In this document: positions 33,811 to 43,303 of the stretch, piece by piece
How positions within the stretch are numbered: position 1 is the first letter of the stretch
How the letters are laid out: each line of letters begins with the position of its first letter
NCBI RefSeq assembly: GCF_000422885.1
Contig: NZ_AUGX01000025.1
Location: forward strand, 1 to 64,000
DNA from: Ottowia thiooxydans DSM 14619
GTDB taxonomy: Bacteria; Pseudomonadota; Gammaproteobacteria; Burkholderiales; Burkholderiaceae_C
Direction: 5' to 3'
Length of the DNA stretch: 64,000 nt
The notes under the pieces: model-generated
Told to the model about the DNA's origin: nothing
What the model saw: the letters and a program-made list of their open reading frames with translations, nothing else
Databases searched by the model: none
Made by a program: the position numbers and the translations under genes

Positions 33811-35421
33811 TCAGACTTTCGTCAGATTCGCGATCATGTGCGCCAAGCGCGAAAGAAGGCTACGCGGGTTGTCGGTAATGCAATAGTTTCGCCAGCCGAA
33901 GATGCGTCGCACGTACGCGTCAGCTGAGTTGTCCACCGCGATGCAGGCCGTGCGTACGCCTGCTTCGCGCGCTTCGGAGACCGCCTGGCGGGCGTCCTCG
34001 ATCAGGTAGGCAGGGTCGTGTACGTCGATGTCGCTTGGCGCGCCGTCGGTCACAAGTAGCAGCGCGCGCTGTCCGCGCGGCTCTGTCTGCAACAGCGAAG
34101 CGGCATGGCGCAAAGCGGCGCCCATGCGAGTCGAATAGCGCCCGCGCACCGCACCGATCATGGCCCGCGCGGGTGCATCAAGCGGCCGGCCAAACTCGAG
34201 CAAGCGGTAGTAGTACACCTCAGCGCGAGTGTTCGACGAGAAGCCGTGCACGGCTATGCGGCATGTGCCGCGCGCGTTTGAGGCAGCCAGCAGCAATGCC
34301 GCTTGCTTCTCAAGGTCGAGCAGCGATGCATGTCCCGTATCGGTATCGTTCGTGGATTCGGAGAGGTCGAGCAATACCAGCACGCTCGAAGAGCGCGGTC
34401 CCTTGCCCGCGCGCATGAAGATGCGTGGGTCGGGCCGCAGCTGGAGCCGACGGTCAATCAACACCTCTACGGCCGCATTGAGGTCGATATCATCACCCTC
34501 CGGCTGCCGGCGCAGACGGCGCTTGCGGTCGAGGTGGCGGGGCAACGCTAGTGGAGCAACGTACTCTCTGTTTGCGCTGGCCTGCGCATGCGTCACAGGC
34601 AGCCCCTGCCATGTCGGCATCTTCTCGATCACCGTGCACCAGTCAGGGCGTAGGCGTTCCAGCTTGCGGTCCCATTCGGGGTAGCTGTAGCTGCGAAGAT
34701 TCATCTCGACAGTGGCCTCGGGCGAGGTCATGACATCTTCGCTCGCAGATTTCGAAGGCGGTGATCGTGTGTTCGGCTGCTGCAGAGCGATGGCCTCTTC
34801 GGGCGGGACTTCGGCCTCATCAAAATCCCAGAGGTAGCTGTTGTCGTCACGCCAGCGCGCGGGCACCGTGTAGCCGTGGGGCTCGAAGCGCACACGCATC
34901 TGGCCGAGGTCGTTGGCGAGGATCGACGCGATGCTGCGGAAGGCGCTGTAATCTTCCAACCCCGCCCGGGACACGGTCTCGTCGAACAGCCGGCGCGCCT
35001 TATTTACCCAGTGGTTATCGTCCTGCGCATCGTGCAGAAGGAGTATGCGGTCCATGCGGGCTGCGAGCGCGGCGAAGCGCAGATCCAACGAGTCGGGCAT
35101 GGGCGCGAGCGATGTGGCGAACCAGCCATGCAACCCAGGGAAGTCGCGGCACAACAGGCGCTCAACGCGCGCGTCTTCGATCGCTGAGACCAGGGCGATG
35201 CCCATGGGCTTGAGTGGGTGCGCTGGGCGCGCAGGTTGTGAGTGGCGCAGGTGTGCAACGGCGTGGGCGACCATGGCGCGGCGCAAACCATCTGCGCCTT
35301 CGGGCAGCAGTAACCGCCTGCCGACGAGTACTGCCCGTGGTCCCTGCTGTGTCTGTAACTCCAGGTCGATGCCGGCCAGCCCGCGCGCCAGCAGCGACAG
35401 CGAGAGCAAGCCGTCGCTCAT
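33811..35421 (-). CDS. VWA-domain protein of the NorD/CbbO type
   Basis: This 536-residue protein has a C-terminal von Willebrand factor A domain with the MIDAS motif in SSVLVLLDLSESTNDT and LLLVTDGAPSDIDVHD. The N-terminal ~300 residues are the helical region shared by NorD/CbbO proteins. Its start overlaps the stop of the AAA+ ATPase upstream by four bases. Such MoxR-AAA/VWA pairs remodel or activate a partner enzyme; here the partner gene is the amidase AmiE rather than nitric oxide reductase or RubisCO, neither of which is in the window. Confidence 0.8.
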   Translation of the reverse strand: MSDGLLSLSLLARGLAGIDLELQTQQGPRAVLVGRRLLLPEGADGLRRAMVAHAVAHLRHSQPARPAHPLKPMGIALVSAIEDARVERLLCRDFPGLHGWFATSLAPMPDSLDLRFAALAARMDRILLLHDAQDDNHWVNKARRLFDETVSRAGLEDYSAFRSIASILANDLGQMRVRFEPHGYTVPARWRDDNSYLWDFDEAEVPPEEAIALQQPNTRSPPSKSASEDVMTSPEATVEMNLRSYSYPEWDRKLERLRPDWCTVIEKMPTWQGLPVTHAQASANREYVAPLALPRHLDRKRRLRRQPEGDDIDLNAAVEVLIDRRLQLRPDPRIFMRAGKGPRSSSVLVLLDLSESTNDTDTGHASLLDLEKQAALLLAASNARGTCRIAVHGFSSNTRAEVYYYRLLEFGRPLDAPARAMIGAVRGRYSTRMGAALRHAASLLQTEPRGQRALLLVTDGAPSDIDVHDPAYLIEDARQAVSEAREAGVRTACIAVDNSADAYVRRIFGWRNYCITDNPRSLLSRLAHMIANLTKV

Positions 35422-36236
35422 CCGAACTGGGCCTCTACAAAGCCCTGCAGCGCAGCCTCCATGTCGGGGTCGTCAGTGAGCGCGCGTGTCATCGTCATAT
35501 CGCAGCTCTCACGAGGCGTGACGCCATTGCGGATGAGCGCGCCCGCGTAGATCAGCATGCGGGTCGACACGCCTTCGTCAAGCCCTCGGTGCTTCAGCTC
35601 GCGTGAGCAGTGCGCAATGGCCACCAGCTTCGCGGCAAGGTCAAGCCCGATCTGCGCCTCGTGAGCAACGATTTCCGCTTCGAGACTGCTATCGGGATAG
35701 TCAAACGCCAACGCCGCGAAGCGCTGGCGCGTCGAGGGTTTCATGTCCTTCGCGCTGCTCTGATAGCCGGGGTTGTACGACACCACCAACTGAAAATCGG
35801 GGTGCGCACGCACCATCTCCCCCCTCTTGTCGAGTGGCAGGATGCGCCGCGCATCGGTCAGCGGATGGATCACAATGGTGGTGTCTTGCCGCGCCTCCAC
35901 AACCTCGTCGAGGTAGCAAATGCCGCCGTGGCGCACGGCCAGCGTCAGCGACCCATCCTGCCAGGCCGTGCCGTTGGCATCGAGCAAGTAGCGCCCCACA
36001 AGGTCTGAGGCTGTCATGTCCTCGTTGCACGCCAGCGTGACCAACGGGCGACCCAGCGACCACGCCATGTGTTCCACGAAACGGGTCTTACCGCAACCGG
36101 TCGGCCCCTTCAGGATCAGTGGCATGCGGTGGTGATAGGCCTGTTGGTACAGGCTGACTTCATTGCCCGCTGGCCGGTAGAAGGGTTCGGTCTCGATGCG
36201 ATAGCTCGCAAGCGGATCCGGAGTGGATGCGGTCAT
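35418..36236 (-). CDS. MoxR/CbbQ-type AAA+ ATPase (AmiB-like by context)
   Basis: The protein has 272 residues from the ATG at 36236; upstream in-frame codons run through the amidase gene and are not credible. Walker A is GPTGCGKT (44-51), Walker B GGICYLDEVVEA and sensor 1 VVSYNPGY. The chain LGRPLVTLACNEDMTASDLV GRYLL is typical of CbbQ/NorQ. In Pseudomonas aeruginosa the amidase operon also has an ATPase, AmiB, after amiE. The gene lies 20 bp after amiE and overlaps the VWA gene, so the three are one transcript. Its likely job is remodelling or quality control of the amidase. Confidence 0.8.
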   Translation of the reverse strand: MTASTPDPLASYRIETEPFYRPAGNEVSLYQQAYHHRMPLILKGPTGCGKTRFVEHMAWSLGRPLVTLACNEDMTASDLVGRYLLDANGTAWQDGSLTLAVRHGGICYLDEVVEARQDTTIVIHPLTDARRILPLDKRGEMVRAHPDFQLVVSYNPGYQSSAKDMKPSTRQRFAALAFDYPDSSLEAEIVAHEAQIGLDLAAKLVAIAHCSRELKHRGLDEGVSTRMLIYAGALIRNGVTPRESCDMTMTRALTDDPDMEAALQGFVEAQFG

Positions 36237-36255
36237 CGTGTGTCGCGCTCCTCTC

Positions 36256-37293
36256 TCAACGGTGCTTGGCAGGCTCGTTCGGAATGCCCTCAATCGGACA
36301 CTCCGGCGTACCCACGGTGGTGCGCGTAAACGACTCCACCATTTCACGTGTGCCCTCGGGATCGCTGATCCACTGCGTGTAGAAGTTATACGGACAGGCC
36401 GCCACACCCTTGTCACCGTCGCCGGAGTTGATGGTGCCTGTGTAGCCACGATGCACGAGCTTGAACAGGTGGTTTTGCGATTGGCCGTTCTTGCGCGCAT
36501 CACGGATCAAGCTCATGGACAGCTCTCCGTACTGGATGCCCATCGCTTCCTCGCCGCATTCGCCCAGCGTACGCCCGTCAAAGCCGATGATGGCCGAATG
36601 CCCGAAGTAGGAATACACACCATCGAAGCCCGCAGCATTGGCCACAGCGACGTAGGTATTGTTCATGAACGCCATGGCCTTGGATATCATGATCTGTTGT
36701 TCCTTGGCAGGGTACATATAGCCTTGGCAGCGGATGATGAGCTCGGCTCCTTTCATCGCGCAGTCGCGCCAAATTTCGGGATAGTTGCCGTCGTCACAGA
36801 TGATCAGGCTCATCTTCATGCCCTTGGGGCCTTCGCTCACGTAAGTGCAGTCACCCGGATACCAGCCCTCGATGGGCACCCACGGCATGATCTTGCGATA
36901 CTTCTGGACGATTTCCCCCTGATCGTTCATGAGTATGAGCGTGTTGTACGGCGCTTTGTTCGGATGCTCTTCATGCCGCTCACCTGTGAGCGAGAACACC
37001 CCCCACACCTTGGCCTTGCGGCAGGCGGCGGCGAATATCTCCGTCTCCTCTCCTGGCACGGTCGACGCTGTGTCATACATCTCCTTGGCGTCGTACATGA
37101 TTCCGTGCGTGGAATACTCGGGAAAAATCACCAAGTCCATGCCCGGAAGGCCTCGTTTCATGCCGACCATCATGTCGGCGATCTTGCGCGCGTTGTCCAA
37201 CACCTCGGCCTTGGTGTGCAAGGAAGGCATGGTGTAGTTGACCACGGCGACGCCCACGCAATCGTTGCTGCTCGATATATCTCCATGTCTCAT
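36256..37293 (-). CDS. amiE: Aliphatic amidase
   Basis: This 345-residue member of the nitrilase superfamily matches Pseudomonas aliphatic amidase along its full length ([37 protein letters not shown]). The catalytic residues fall at the same numbers: Glu59 in FPEY, Lys134 in KYRK, Cys166 in IICDDGN, plus Glu142. It hydrolyses short amides such as acetamide or propionamide to acid and ammonia in the cytoplasm. A clear AGGAG lies before the ATG. It is preceded by a cupin gene and followed by AAA+ and VWA genes; no AmiC/AmiR sensor pair or AmiS channel is present. Confidence 0.93.
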   Translation of the reverse strand: MRHGDISSSNDCVGVAVVNYTMPSLHTKAEVLDNARKIADMMVGMKRGLPGMDLVIFPEYSTHGIMYDAKEMYDTASTVPGEETEIFAAACRKAKVWGVFSLTGERHEEHPNKAPYNTLILMNDQGEIVQKYRKIMPWVPIEGWYPGDCTYVSEGPKGMKMSLIICDDGNYPEIWRDCAMKGAELIIRCQGYMYPAKEQQIMISKAMAFMNNTYVAVANAAGFDGVYSYFGHSAIIGFDGRTLGECGEEAMGIQYGELSMSLIRDARKNGQSQNHLFKLVHRGYTGTINSGDGDKGVAACPYNFYTQWISDPEGTREMVESFTRTTVGTPECPIEGIPNEPAKHR

Positions 37294-37456
37294 GACGGTG
37301 CTCCTGAAGGGGGAAAGGGATAGGGAGTGAAAGAAATGAAGCCGCCGGGCTTATGCGGGAACGCAGAAAGGCCGCGACGAAGCTCATGCTGTCGCGTGCT
37401 CCGAGGTTCTCTTGCGCACAGCATCAGCAAGCGATGCCGCTACCGTTAGCGCCGTG

Positions 37457-37894
37457 TCAGCTTTCCACCACCGATACCAAAATGCGTTTGCCGGTATCGG
37501 GGTCGATGAAGCCGGGGCCGTCAACGTTCATCACAGTCTCGCCGACCCCGAGGCGCACAAAGACATAGCGCACGTCTTCCCCCTCAATGATCTGTGCGCG
37601 ATGGATCGCTCCGCGTGGGAAGAACGCGTAGTCCCCCTTGCCGATTTCAAAGGATCTTTCGCCTTCTTGGCCCCAATCGACGCGGATTCGACCAGACAGC
37701 ATGTACATCACGCTGTCGTAGTTGGCATGGTGATGCCACTGGCTAGGGTCGTCGTACGCGGTGACATGGCACTCGCCGACCCACAGGCCGTCCGTTGCAA
37801 ATGCCTTCATCCGGTTCTGACCGGGCGTAATGGGCCCTTGGGTGAGCGTCTCTTTTGTAACGTACGAAATAGTGTTGAAAATGCCTTGAGCCAT
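37457..37894 (-). CDS. Cupin-domain protein
   Basis: This 145-residue protein has a single cupin barrel: motif 1 WHHHANYDSVMYMLSGRIRV and motif 2 FFPRGAIHRAQIIEG. Two or three His plus the Tyr/Asp in motif 1 can bind a metal. AGGAGG lies seven bases before the ATG. It lies 163 bp upstream of amiE on the same strand, so it may be a cotranscribed small dioxygenase, isomerase or binding protein. No substrate can be inferred. Confidence 0.75.
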   Translation of the reverse strand: MAQGIFNTISYVTKETLTQGPITPGQNRMKAFATDGLWVGECHVTAYDDPSQWHHHANYDSVMYMLSGRIRVDWGQEGERSFEIGKGDYAFFPRGAIHRAQIIEGEDVRYVFVRLGVGETVMNVDGPGFIDPDTGKRILVSVVES

Positions 37895-38102
37895 GGGAAG
37901 CCTCCTGCTTTATGGTGCGCAGCCGATTGCTGCCGAGGCAATCGTAGAGGTCCAATGTGCTGAAGAAAATGTCCACTTTCCTACCGCATACAAGACCATT
38001 TCAGCACGTCCAATGACTACGCTTTCTCTGGTGAGCTAGACCGGATATGAAACTCAAGAGGCGCGATGTGCCGAAGCGCAAACCTTGCAAAAGGAAAGGC
38101 CT

Positions 38103-39599
38103 TCAGCGGCGGCTAGCTACATGCCGAACGGAGTCACCAAGGCGGGTAGCTGCGGTCATGAGCAGCGTGCGGTCGTAACCTGTGAAGCATATGTCCAGCC
38201 CTGACCGTCCACCGCCGTCCAGATACATTGGTGAGATGGGTCTGACGACTACCCCGCGGCGTGCTGCTTCGGCGGCAACTTCCCGATCATCGATGTCTTC
38301 TCTCAGATACGCAACGAAGCGCATGCCGCAGTCAGGCGTGGCGATCGTTGCAAAAGGCTCTAGTGCCGAGCGCAAATGCGGCACGAATTCTTCGAGAATG
38401 CTGCTGTAGCGCTGCCGCATCCGACGAATGTGGCTGGTGAAATAGCCTTCCCGCATAAATTCCTCAAGCACGCCGTGATGCGCGGCTGGTGGCCCGCGAT
38501 CGGTCAGAAAGCGTGCGCCGCGAAATGCCTCTACCAAATCGAGTGGCACCACTAGAAATCCAGTCCGGATGCCAGGGAATAAAACTTTGCTGAGTGTGCC
38601 GACGTAGATCACGCGTGACGACTGATCCAAGCCCTGCAACGAAGGAAGGGGCGCTCCCTCGTAACGAAACTCGCTGTCGTAGTCGTCCTCTACGACCCAT
38701 GCATCGGCCTCGTTGGCTGCATGGAGCAACTCGTACCGGCGCTCGATAGACATGACCGCACCAGTGGGATACTGATGCGACGGTGTCACAAAGATAGCCC
38801 TCGGGCGCGGCTCTTTCTCAAGGCCGACTTTGACGCAGAGCCCGCTCTCATCGACGGGCACTGGAACTGTAATGATGTTGGCTGCCCTCAATGCCGTCTG
38901 CACGGCCCTGTACCCGGGCTCCTCGATCCACACGGGGTCCTCGGCATTGAGGAGCACGCGGATGGCCAAATCGATGCCTTGCTGTGCTCCTGATGTCACG
39001 ATGACCTGGTCGGCAGTGCAGTTGACTGATCGGAAGGCGCGCAGATATTCGGCGATCACCTGCCGAAAAGACTCGCGCCCGAAGAGATCGCCATAGCCCA
39101 GTACATCCGTGGCAATCGATTTCGCCTGGCGCACCGTGATCTGACGCCAAGCCTCGATCGTTGGGACGTCTACGGAAACGCGACCTGGGCTGAATGGTCG
39201 ATCGTTAAAGACGGTGCTCTCGCGTAGAACATCTTGATAGCGATAGCCAGCATCCGAAAGCATTCGAAGAGACGCGCTGTCGGAGGCTGCCGCACGCATC
39301 AACCCGCGTCCACCCACCGTTGGAAGATGCTCGGCGATGAATGTGCCAGAGCCCTTTTTTCCTTCGATAAAGCCTTCGGCGAGAAGATTGTCGAATGCCG
39401 TGACGACCGACGTGCGCGAGACCTGCAAGCGCTCCGACAAAATTCTGGATGAGGGAAGTCTGCTGCCCGCGGGAAGGGCGCGGCTGATAATCGCTTGCCT
39501 CAGCTGCAGGTAGATTTGACGAGAAATTTGCGTGGTCGAATCACGGTCAACGGTAATCTCGCGCAGTTCTGCCCACTTGGTTTGGCCTGTTCTCCTCAT
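38103..39599 (-). CDS. MocR/PdxR-type regulator (GntR HTH + aminotransferase domain)
   Basis: This 498-residue fusion has an N-terminal GntR winged HTH (~20-90; ISRQIYLQLRQAIISRALPA, SRTSVVTAFDNLLAEGFIEG) joined to a fold-type I aminotransferase domain from ~120, with the PLP lysine in YVGTLSKVLFPGIRTGF. MocR proteins use PLP or an amino-acid adduct as signal. GGAG lies six bases before the ATG. It follows the peptide ABC genes by 71 bp on the same strand and may be the last gene of that operon; alternatively it controls the cupin/amiE genes. Confidence 0.85.
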   Translation of the reverse strand: MRRTGQTKWAELREITVDRDSTTQISRQIYLQLRQAIISRALPAGSRLPSSRILSERLQVSRTSVVTAFDNLLAEGFIEGKKGSGTFIAEHLPTVGGRGLMRAAASDSASLRMLSDAGYRYQDVLRESTVFNDRPFSPGRVSVDVPTIEAWRQITVRQAKSIATDVLGYGDLFGRESFRQVIAEYLRAFRSVNCTADQVIVTSGAQQGIDLAIRVLLNAEDPVWIEEPGYRAVQTALRAANIITVPVPVDESGLCVKVGLEKEPRPRAIFVTPSHQYPTGAVMSIERRYELLHAANEADAWVVEDDYDSEFRYEGAPLPSLQGLDQSSRVIYVGTLSKVLFPGIRTGFLVVPLDLVEAFRGARFLTDRGPPAAHHGVLEEFMREGYFTSHIRRMRQRYSSILEEFVPHLRSALEPFATIATPDCGMRFVAYLREDIDDREVAAEAARRGVVVRPISPMYLDGGGRSGLDICFTGYDRTLLMTAATRLGDSVRHVASRR

Positions 39600-39670
39600 T
39601 CAATCTCCAATCCAAGGTTCAGCAGACATTCTTGCTCTATCCTGGAACAAGTTCGTAGGTAGGGCGCAGC

Positions 39671-41350
39671 TTATGCAATCTGAAATTTCGCTTCGCTCGC
39701 GACTTCAATCGGACGACTCAACGGCGTTTCCGGCTCGCATCCGAACGAGAAGCTTCGACCCGGCGCGGCGGCAAGCAGTGTCTGTGTGTACTCGTGCTTC
39801 GGTGCGCTGAACACTTGCTCTGCCGAACCATACTCCACCACACGACCTCGCGACATGACCGCGACGTGGTCGCAGATCTGCGCCGCCACCCGCAGATCGT
39901 GCGTAATGAACAGCATCGCCAGTTGCATGCTCGAGCGAATCTCATCCAGCAGTGCCAAAACCTGCGCCTGGACCGACACATCCAACGCTGAAACCGCTTC
40001 GTCAGCTATCAGAAGTTCTGGCTCCATCGCGAGTGCTCTGGCAATACAGATCCTTTGACGTTGTCCTCCAGAAAATTGGTGGGGATAGCGGTCAAGCGCC
40101 CGCGCATCAAGTTGAACAGTTTCCATCAAAGTCCGTGCTCGCCGCATTGCGGCGTCTTTCGACACGCCAAAATTGAGCGGGCCTTCTATGATGGAGTCGC
40201 CCACCGTCCAACGCGGGTTAAGGCTGCGATACGGATCCTGGAACACCATTTGTACACGGCGACGTAGCGGGCGAAGTTGACCTGCCCTCATGGTGGCGAT
40301 CTCGCTGCCGTTGAGCTGGACTGAGCCCGAACTTGGCGTGATGAGTCGCGCAACGCAGCGTGCGAGCGTAGATTTTCCCGAGCCCGATTCTCCTACGATG
40401 CCAAGCGTCTGGCCTCGCCCGATTTGAAGGTCCACACCATCGACCGCGCGTAAGCCCGCAGTCTTGGAAAAAAAGCCCCGGCGCTCATACTCCTTCTTCA
40501 AGCCTGTGACCTTCAGCACAGTCTCAGGGGCCTCAGCGGTCTTGGCGGGTATGCGCTGGCGCGGCTTCAGTGAAGGGACCGCGTCTATCAGCATACGGGT
40601 ATATGCCTGCTTTGGTGAGTTGAGCAGGGCGAGAGTTTGTTGTGTCTCAACCAGGTCCCCAAGGTGCAAGACCACCACGCGATCCGCGATGTCGGCGACG
40701 ACACCGAAGTCGTGCGTAATGAACAGAACGCCGGTGCCCTTTTTCCTTTGCAAGTCTCGAATGAGGCGCAAAATTTGCGCCTGGGTTGTGACGTCCAACG
40801 CCGTAGTGGGCTCATCTGCGATCAAGAGCACCGGCTCCATGATGAGAGCCATGGCGATCATGATCCGCTGGCGCTGGCCACCCGAGAGCTGATGCGGAAA
40901 GGAGTTGATCACTCGATCGGGGTCCGGCAACTGCACCTCATCGATAATTTCACGAATGCGGCTGCGTCGCTTTTCGGGCGCCCAGTCAGTGTGCATACGA
41001 AGAACTTCGTCAAGTTGAGCACCGCATCTCATGACAGGGTTCAGGGCCGTCATCGGTTCTTGGAACACCATCGACATCCGAACACAGCGCAGCTCTCGTA
41101 ACCGGGACTGCGAGGCCTTCAGCAGGTTCTCGCCCTCTAGCAGGATTTCGCCGGACAGTACTGGTAGCTCATCCGGGGAAAGGCCCATGATCGTGTGAGC
41201 AATCACGGACTTGCCAGAACCCGACTCGCCAACGAGGCATACGACCTCGCCCGGGTTGACAATCAAGTTGACGTTAGTCACGGCACGTTGTCGGTCTCCA
41301 CCTGCCGGTAACGCCACGTTCAAGTTACTGATGCTCAATACGGGCTTCAT
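39671..41350 (-). CDS. Fused dual ATPase of a peptide/nickel-type ABC importer (DppD-DppF)
   Basis: This 559-residue protein has two complete ABC ATPase modules. Module 1 has GESGSGKSVIAHTI, LSGGQRQRIMIAMAL and ADEPTTALDV; module 2 (~from 285) has GESGSGKSTLARCVAR, FSGGQRQRICIARAL and ADEAVSALDV. Each ends with the oligopeptide-type C-terminal extension. In many systems these are separate genes. Its ATG overlaps the stop of the DppC-like permease. It energises the importer encoded at 41347-44896. Confidence 0.9.
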   Translation of the reverse strand: MKPVLSISNLNVALPAGGDRQRAVTNVNLIVNPGEVVCLVGESGSGKSVIAHTIMGLSPDELPVLSGEILLEGENLLKASQSRLRELRCVRMSMVFQEPMTALNPVMRCGAQLDEVLRMHTDWAPEKRRSRIREIIDEVQLPDPDRVINSFPHQLSGGQRQRIMIAMALIMEPVLLIADEPTTALDVTTQAQILRLIRDLQRKKGTGVLFITHDFGVVADIADRVVVLHLGDLVETQQTLALLNSPKQAYTRMLIDAVPSLKPRQRIPAKTAEAPETVLKVTGLKKEYERRGFFSKTAGLRAVDGVDLQIGRGQTLGIVGESGSGKSTLARCVARLITPSSGSVQLNGSEIATMRAGQLRPLRRRVQMVFQDPYRSLNPRWTVGDSIIEGPLNFGVSKDAAMRRARTLMETVQLDARALDRYPHQFSGGQRQRICIARALAMEPELLIADEAVSALDVSVQAQVLALLDEIRSSMQLAMLFITHDLRVAAQICDHVAVMSRGRVVEYGSAEQVFSAPKHEYTQTLLAAAPGRSFSFGCEPETPLSRPIEVASEAKFQIA

Positions 41351-42300
41351 CGCTTTGCTTTCTTGGGATCCAGGGTGTCGCGCAGGCCATCCCCTAAGAT
41401 GTTTACCGCCAGGACGGTTAGAGCCAGGGCAATGCCGGCAAATAGCACGTTATGTGGGTACTGCTGGAAGCTTGCACGTCCCTCAGCCATGATGTTGCCC
41501 CAGGTAGGAAGCTCGGCGGGCAAGCCTACGCCAAGGAAAGACAACACCGACTCGGTCAACATGGCAGACGCGCACACATAGGTGCCCTGCACGATCAGCG
41601 GGGCAGCGGTATTGGGCAGCAAGTGCTTGAAGATCACACCAAACGAACGTGTGCCCAGTGAAATGGCGGCTTCAACGTAGGGTTCTTCGCGAAGAGAAAG
41701 TACGAGCGAGCGCACCAGGCGAGTCACGCGGGGTATTTCAGGTATGGCCACCGCCACGATGACTGTGGTGAGCGAGCCTTTCCACAAAGACACCAGCGCG
41801 ATGGCTACAAGAATTCCGGGGACAGCCATGATGCCGTCCATCAGGCGCATGATCGCCATGTCAAACCATTTGAAGTAACCGGCGGCCAATCCCGCGAGCA
41901 ATCCAAAGAAAAGAGCAATAGCCGCACAGGCCGCCCCAATGGACAGCGAAATTTGAGCGCCATAGACCACGCGGCTGTAGATGTCGCGTCCAAGCGAGTC
42001 CGATCCCAGCCAGAAGTGGTGCGGTGCGACATCCCCCTCAAGCGAAGTCATCTCCCCTACTGCACTAGGCAACAGGTTGCGACTTCCTGCGTCGAAAAGC
42101 GTGGGATCCACGGTGCCAAGCCAGGGAGCCGTGAGGGAAACGCAGAGCAAAAATACCAGCACGGCACCGCCCGCCCGCACGGACCAGTTATTTCGTACGC
42201 GGCTCCATATGCCTGTGCGCTTTTTCTGCACCATTGCATCACCGCAGCGGTTTGGCAGCGATGAAGCAGCTACTGCAACTATTGTGGCTTTAGTGTTCAT
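41347..42300 (-). CDS. Peptide-type ABC permease (DppC-like)
   Basis: The permease has 317 residues, beginning with a polar ~30-residue N-terminus followed by the first helix (GGAVLVFLLCVSLTAPWLG). The membrane domain has the EAA-type loop YVEAAISLGTRSFGVIFKHL. Its start lies 12 bp after the DppB stop and its end overlaps the ATPase start. It pairs with DppB in the channel. Confidence 0.88.
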   Translation of the reverse strand: MNTKATIVAVAASSLPNRCGDAMVQKKRTGIWSRVRNNWSVRAGGAVLVFLLCVSLTAPWLGTVDPTLFDAGSRNLLPSAVGEMTSLEGDVAPHHFWLGSDSLGRDIYSRVVYGAQISLSIGAACAAIALFFGLLAGLAAGYFKWFDMAIMRLMDGIMAVPGILVAIALVSLWKGSLTTVIVAVAIPEIPRVTRLVRSLVLSLREEPYVEAAISLGTRSFGVIFKHLLPNTAAPLIVQGTYVCASAMLTESVLSFLGVGLPAELPTWGNIMAEGRASFQQYPHNVLFAGIALALTVLAVNILGDGLRDTLDPKKAKR

Positions 42301-42312
42301 GAAGACGTTTAA

Positions 42313-43254
42313 CTAGTAGCGGATCCGTGGATCCAACAGGAGATATGACAGGTCAACGAGCAGGTTGATCAGCACATACACCATGGAGAAGAACAGAATC
42401 ACTCCCTGTACGGTGGGAAAGTCACGCGCAAGCACCGCATCGACGGTCAGACGGCCCAGGCCCGGAATCCCGTAAACCGACTCGGTGACAACCACCCCGC
42501 CCATGAGCAAGGCAATTCCGATGCCGATCACGGTCACGATCGGCACGGCAGCATTGGACAGTGCGTGCACGATCAACACGCGCATTTCTGTCAGGCCTTT
42601 GGAACGTGCGGTGCGCACGTGGTCCTGAGAAAGTACCTCTTGAACGCTGGCGCGCGTGACACGCGCGATCAGCGCGATATAGACGATGGAGAGTGTCAGG
42701 GACGGAAGGATCAGATGGTAGAAAAATGGACCTACCCCGTCGCTGAGACGTCGATACCCCTGTACCGGGAGCCAGCCCAACTTCATGGATACCAGCCAGA
42801 TCAGCATGTAACCGAGCACAAATGAAGGGATGGAAAATCCCAACACCGAGAAGCTCATCAATGCACGATCAAGCCAGCCTCCTTGCCGCCACGCTGCCAG
42901 TACGCCAAGAGGCACTGCAAAGCACACGGCGAGAACGATGGAAAAGAGAGACAACGCAAATGTTGGCTCAATACGATGAGCAATCAGTTCGCTGACCGGA
43001 GCCTTGTAGTAGTAGGACTGCCCCAGATCGCCGCCAAGCACATGGCCAATCCATAGCCCGAACTGTGTCGTTAGCGGTTCAGAAAGCCCAAGCGCGGCGC
43101 GAATCTCCGCCACGTTTTCCGCCGAAGCCGCATCGCCGGCCAAGATACTGGCCGGGTCACCCGGGGTGAGCCGTAGCAACAGGAACACGCCCACCGCCAC
43201 GATGAACATGACAGGGATCGTCGCAGCGATCCGCTTCAGAACGAAGTTCAGCAT
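42313..43254 (-). CDS. Peptide-type ABC permease (DppB-like)
   Basis: The permease has 313 residues from the ATG at 43254; a TTG six bases further upstream is possible. It opens MLNFVLKRIAATIPVMFIVA and has the DppB signature LLRLTPGDPASILAGDAAS and the loop YVLINLLVDLSYLLLDPRI at the C-terminus. Six helices are visible. It lies 50 bp after the substrate-binding gene. Confidence 0.88.
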   Translation of the reverse strand: MLNFVLKRIAATIPVMFIVAVGVFLLLRLTPGDPASILAGDAASAENVAEIRAALGLSEPLTTQFGLWIGHVLGGDLGQSYYYKAPVSELIAHRIEPTFALSLFSIVLAVCFAVPLGVLAAWRQGGWLDRALMSFSVLGFSIPSFVLGYMLIWLVSMKLGWLPVQGYRRLSDGVGPFFYHLILPSLTLSIVYIALIARVTRASVQEVLSQDHVRTARSKGLTEMRVLIVHALSNAAVPIVTVIGIGIALLMGGVVVTESVYGIPGLGRLTVDAVLARDFPTVQGVILFFSMVYVLINLLVDLSYLLLDPRIRY

Positions 43255-43303
43255 GGGCAATCCAGTCCGCGTTCAGGGGGGGCACAGCAAGAAGTGCGCT
43301 CGT

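Noticed and set aside
33811-36236. Nitric oxide reductase (norQD) or RubisCO (cbbQO) activation genes
   Set aside because: Neither norCB nor cbbLS is in the window, and the pair directly follows amiE on the same strand.
36237-36503. Longer N-terminus of the AAA+ ATPase
   Set aside because: The extra 89 codons run through the end of amiE in another frame and have the Arg/Ser-rich look of a shadow frame; the ATG at 36236 starts a normal CbbQ-like protein.
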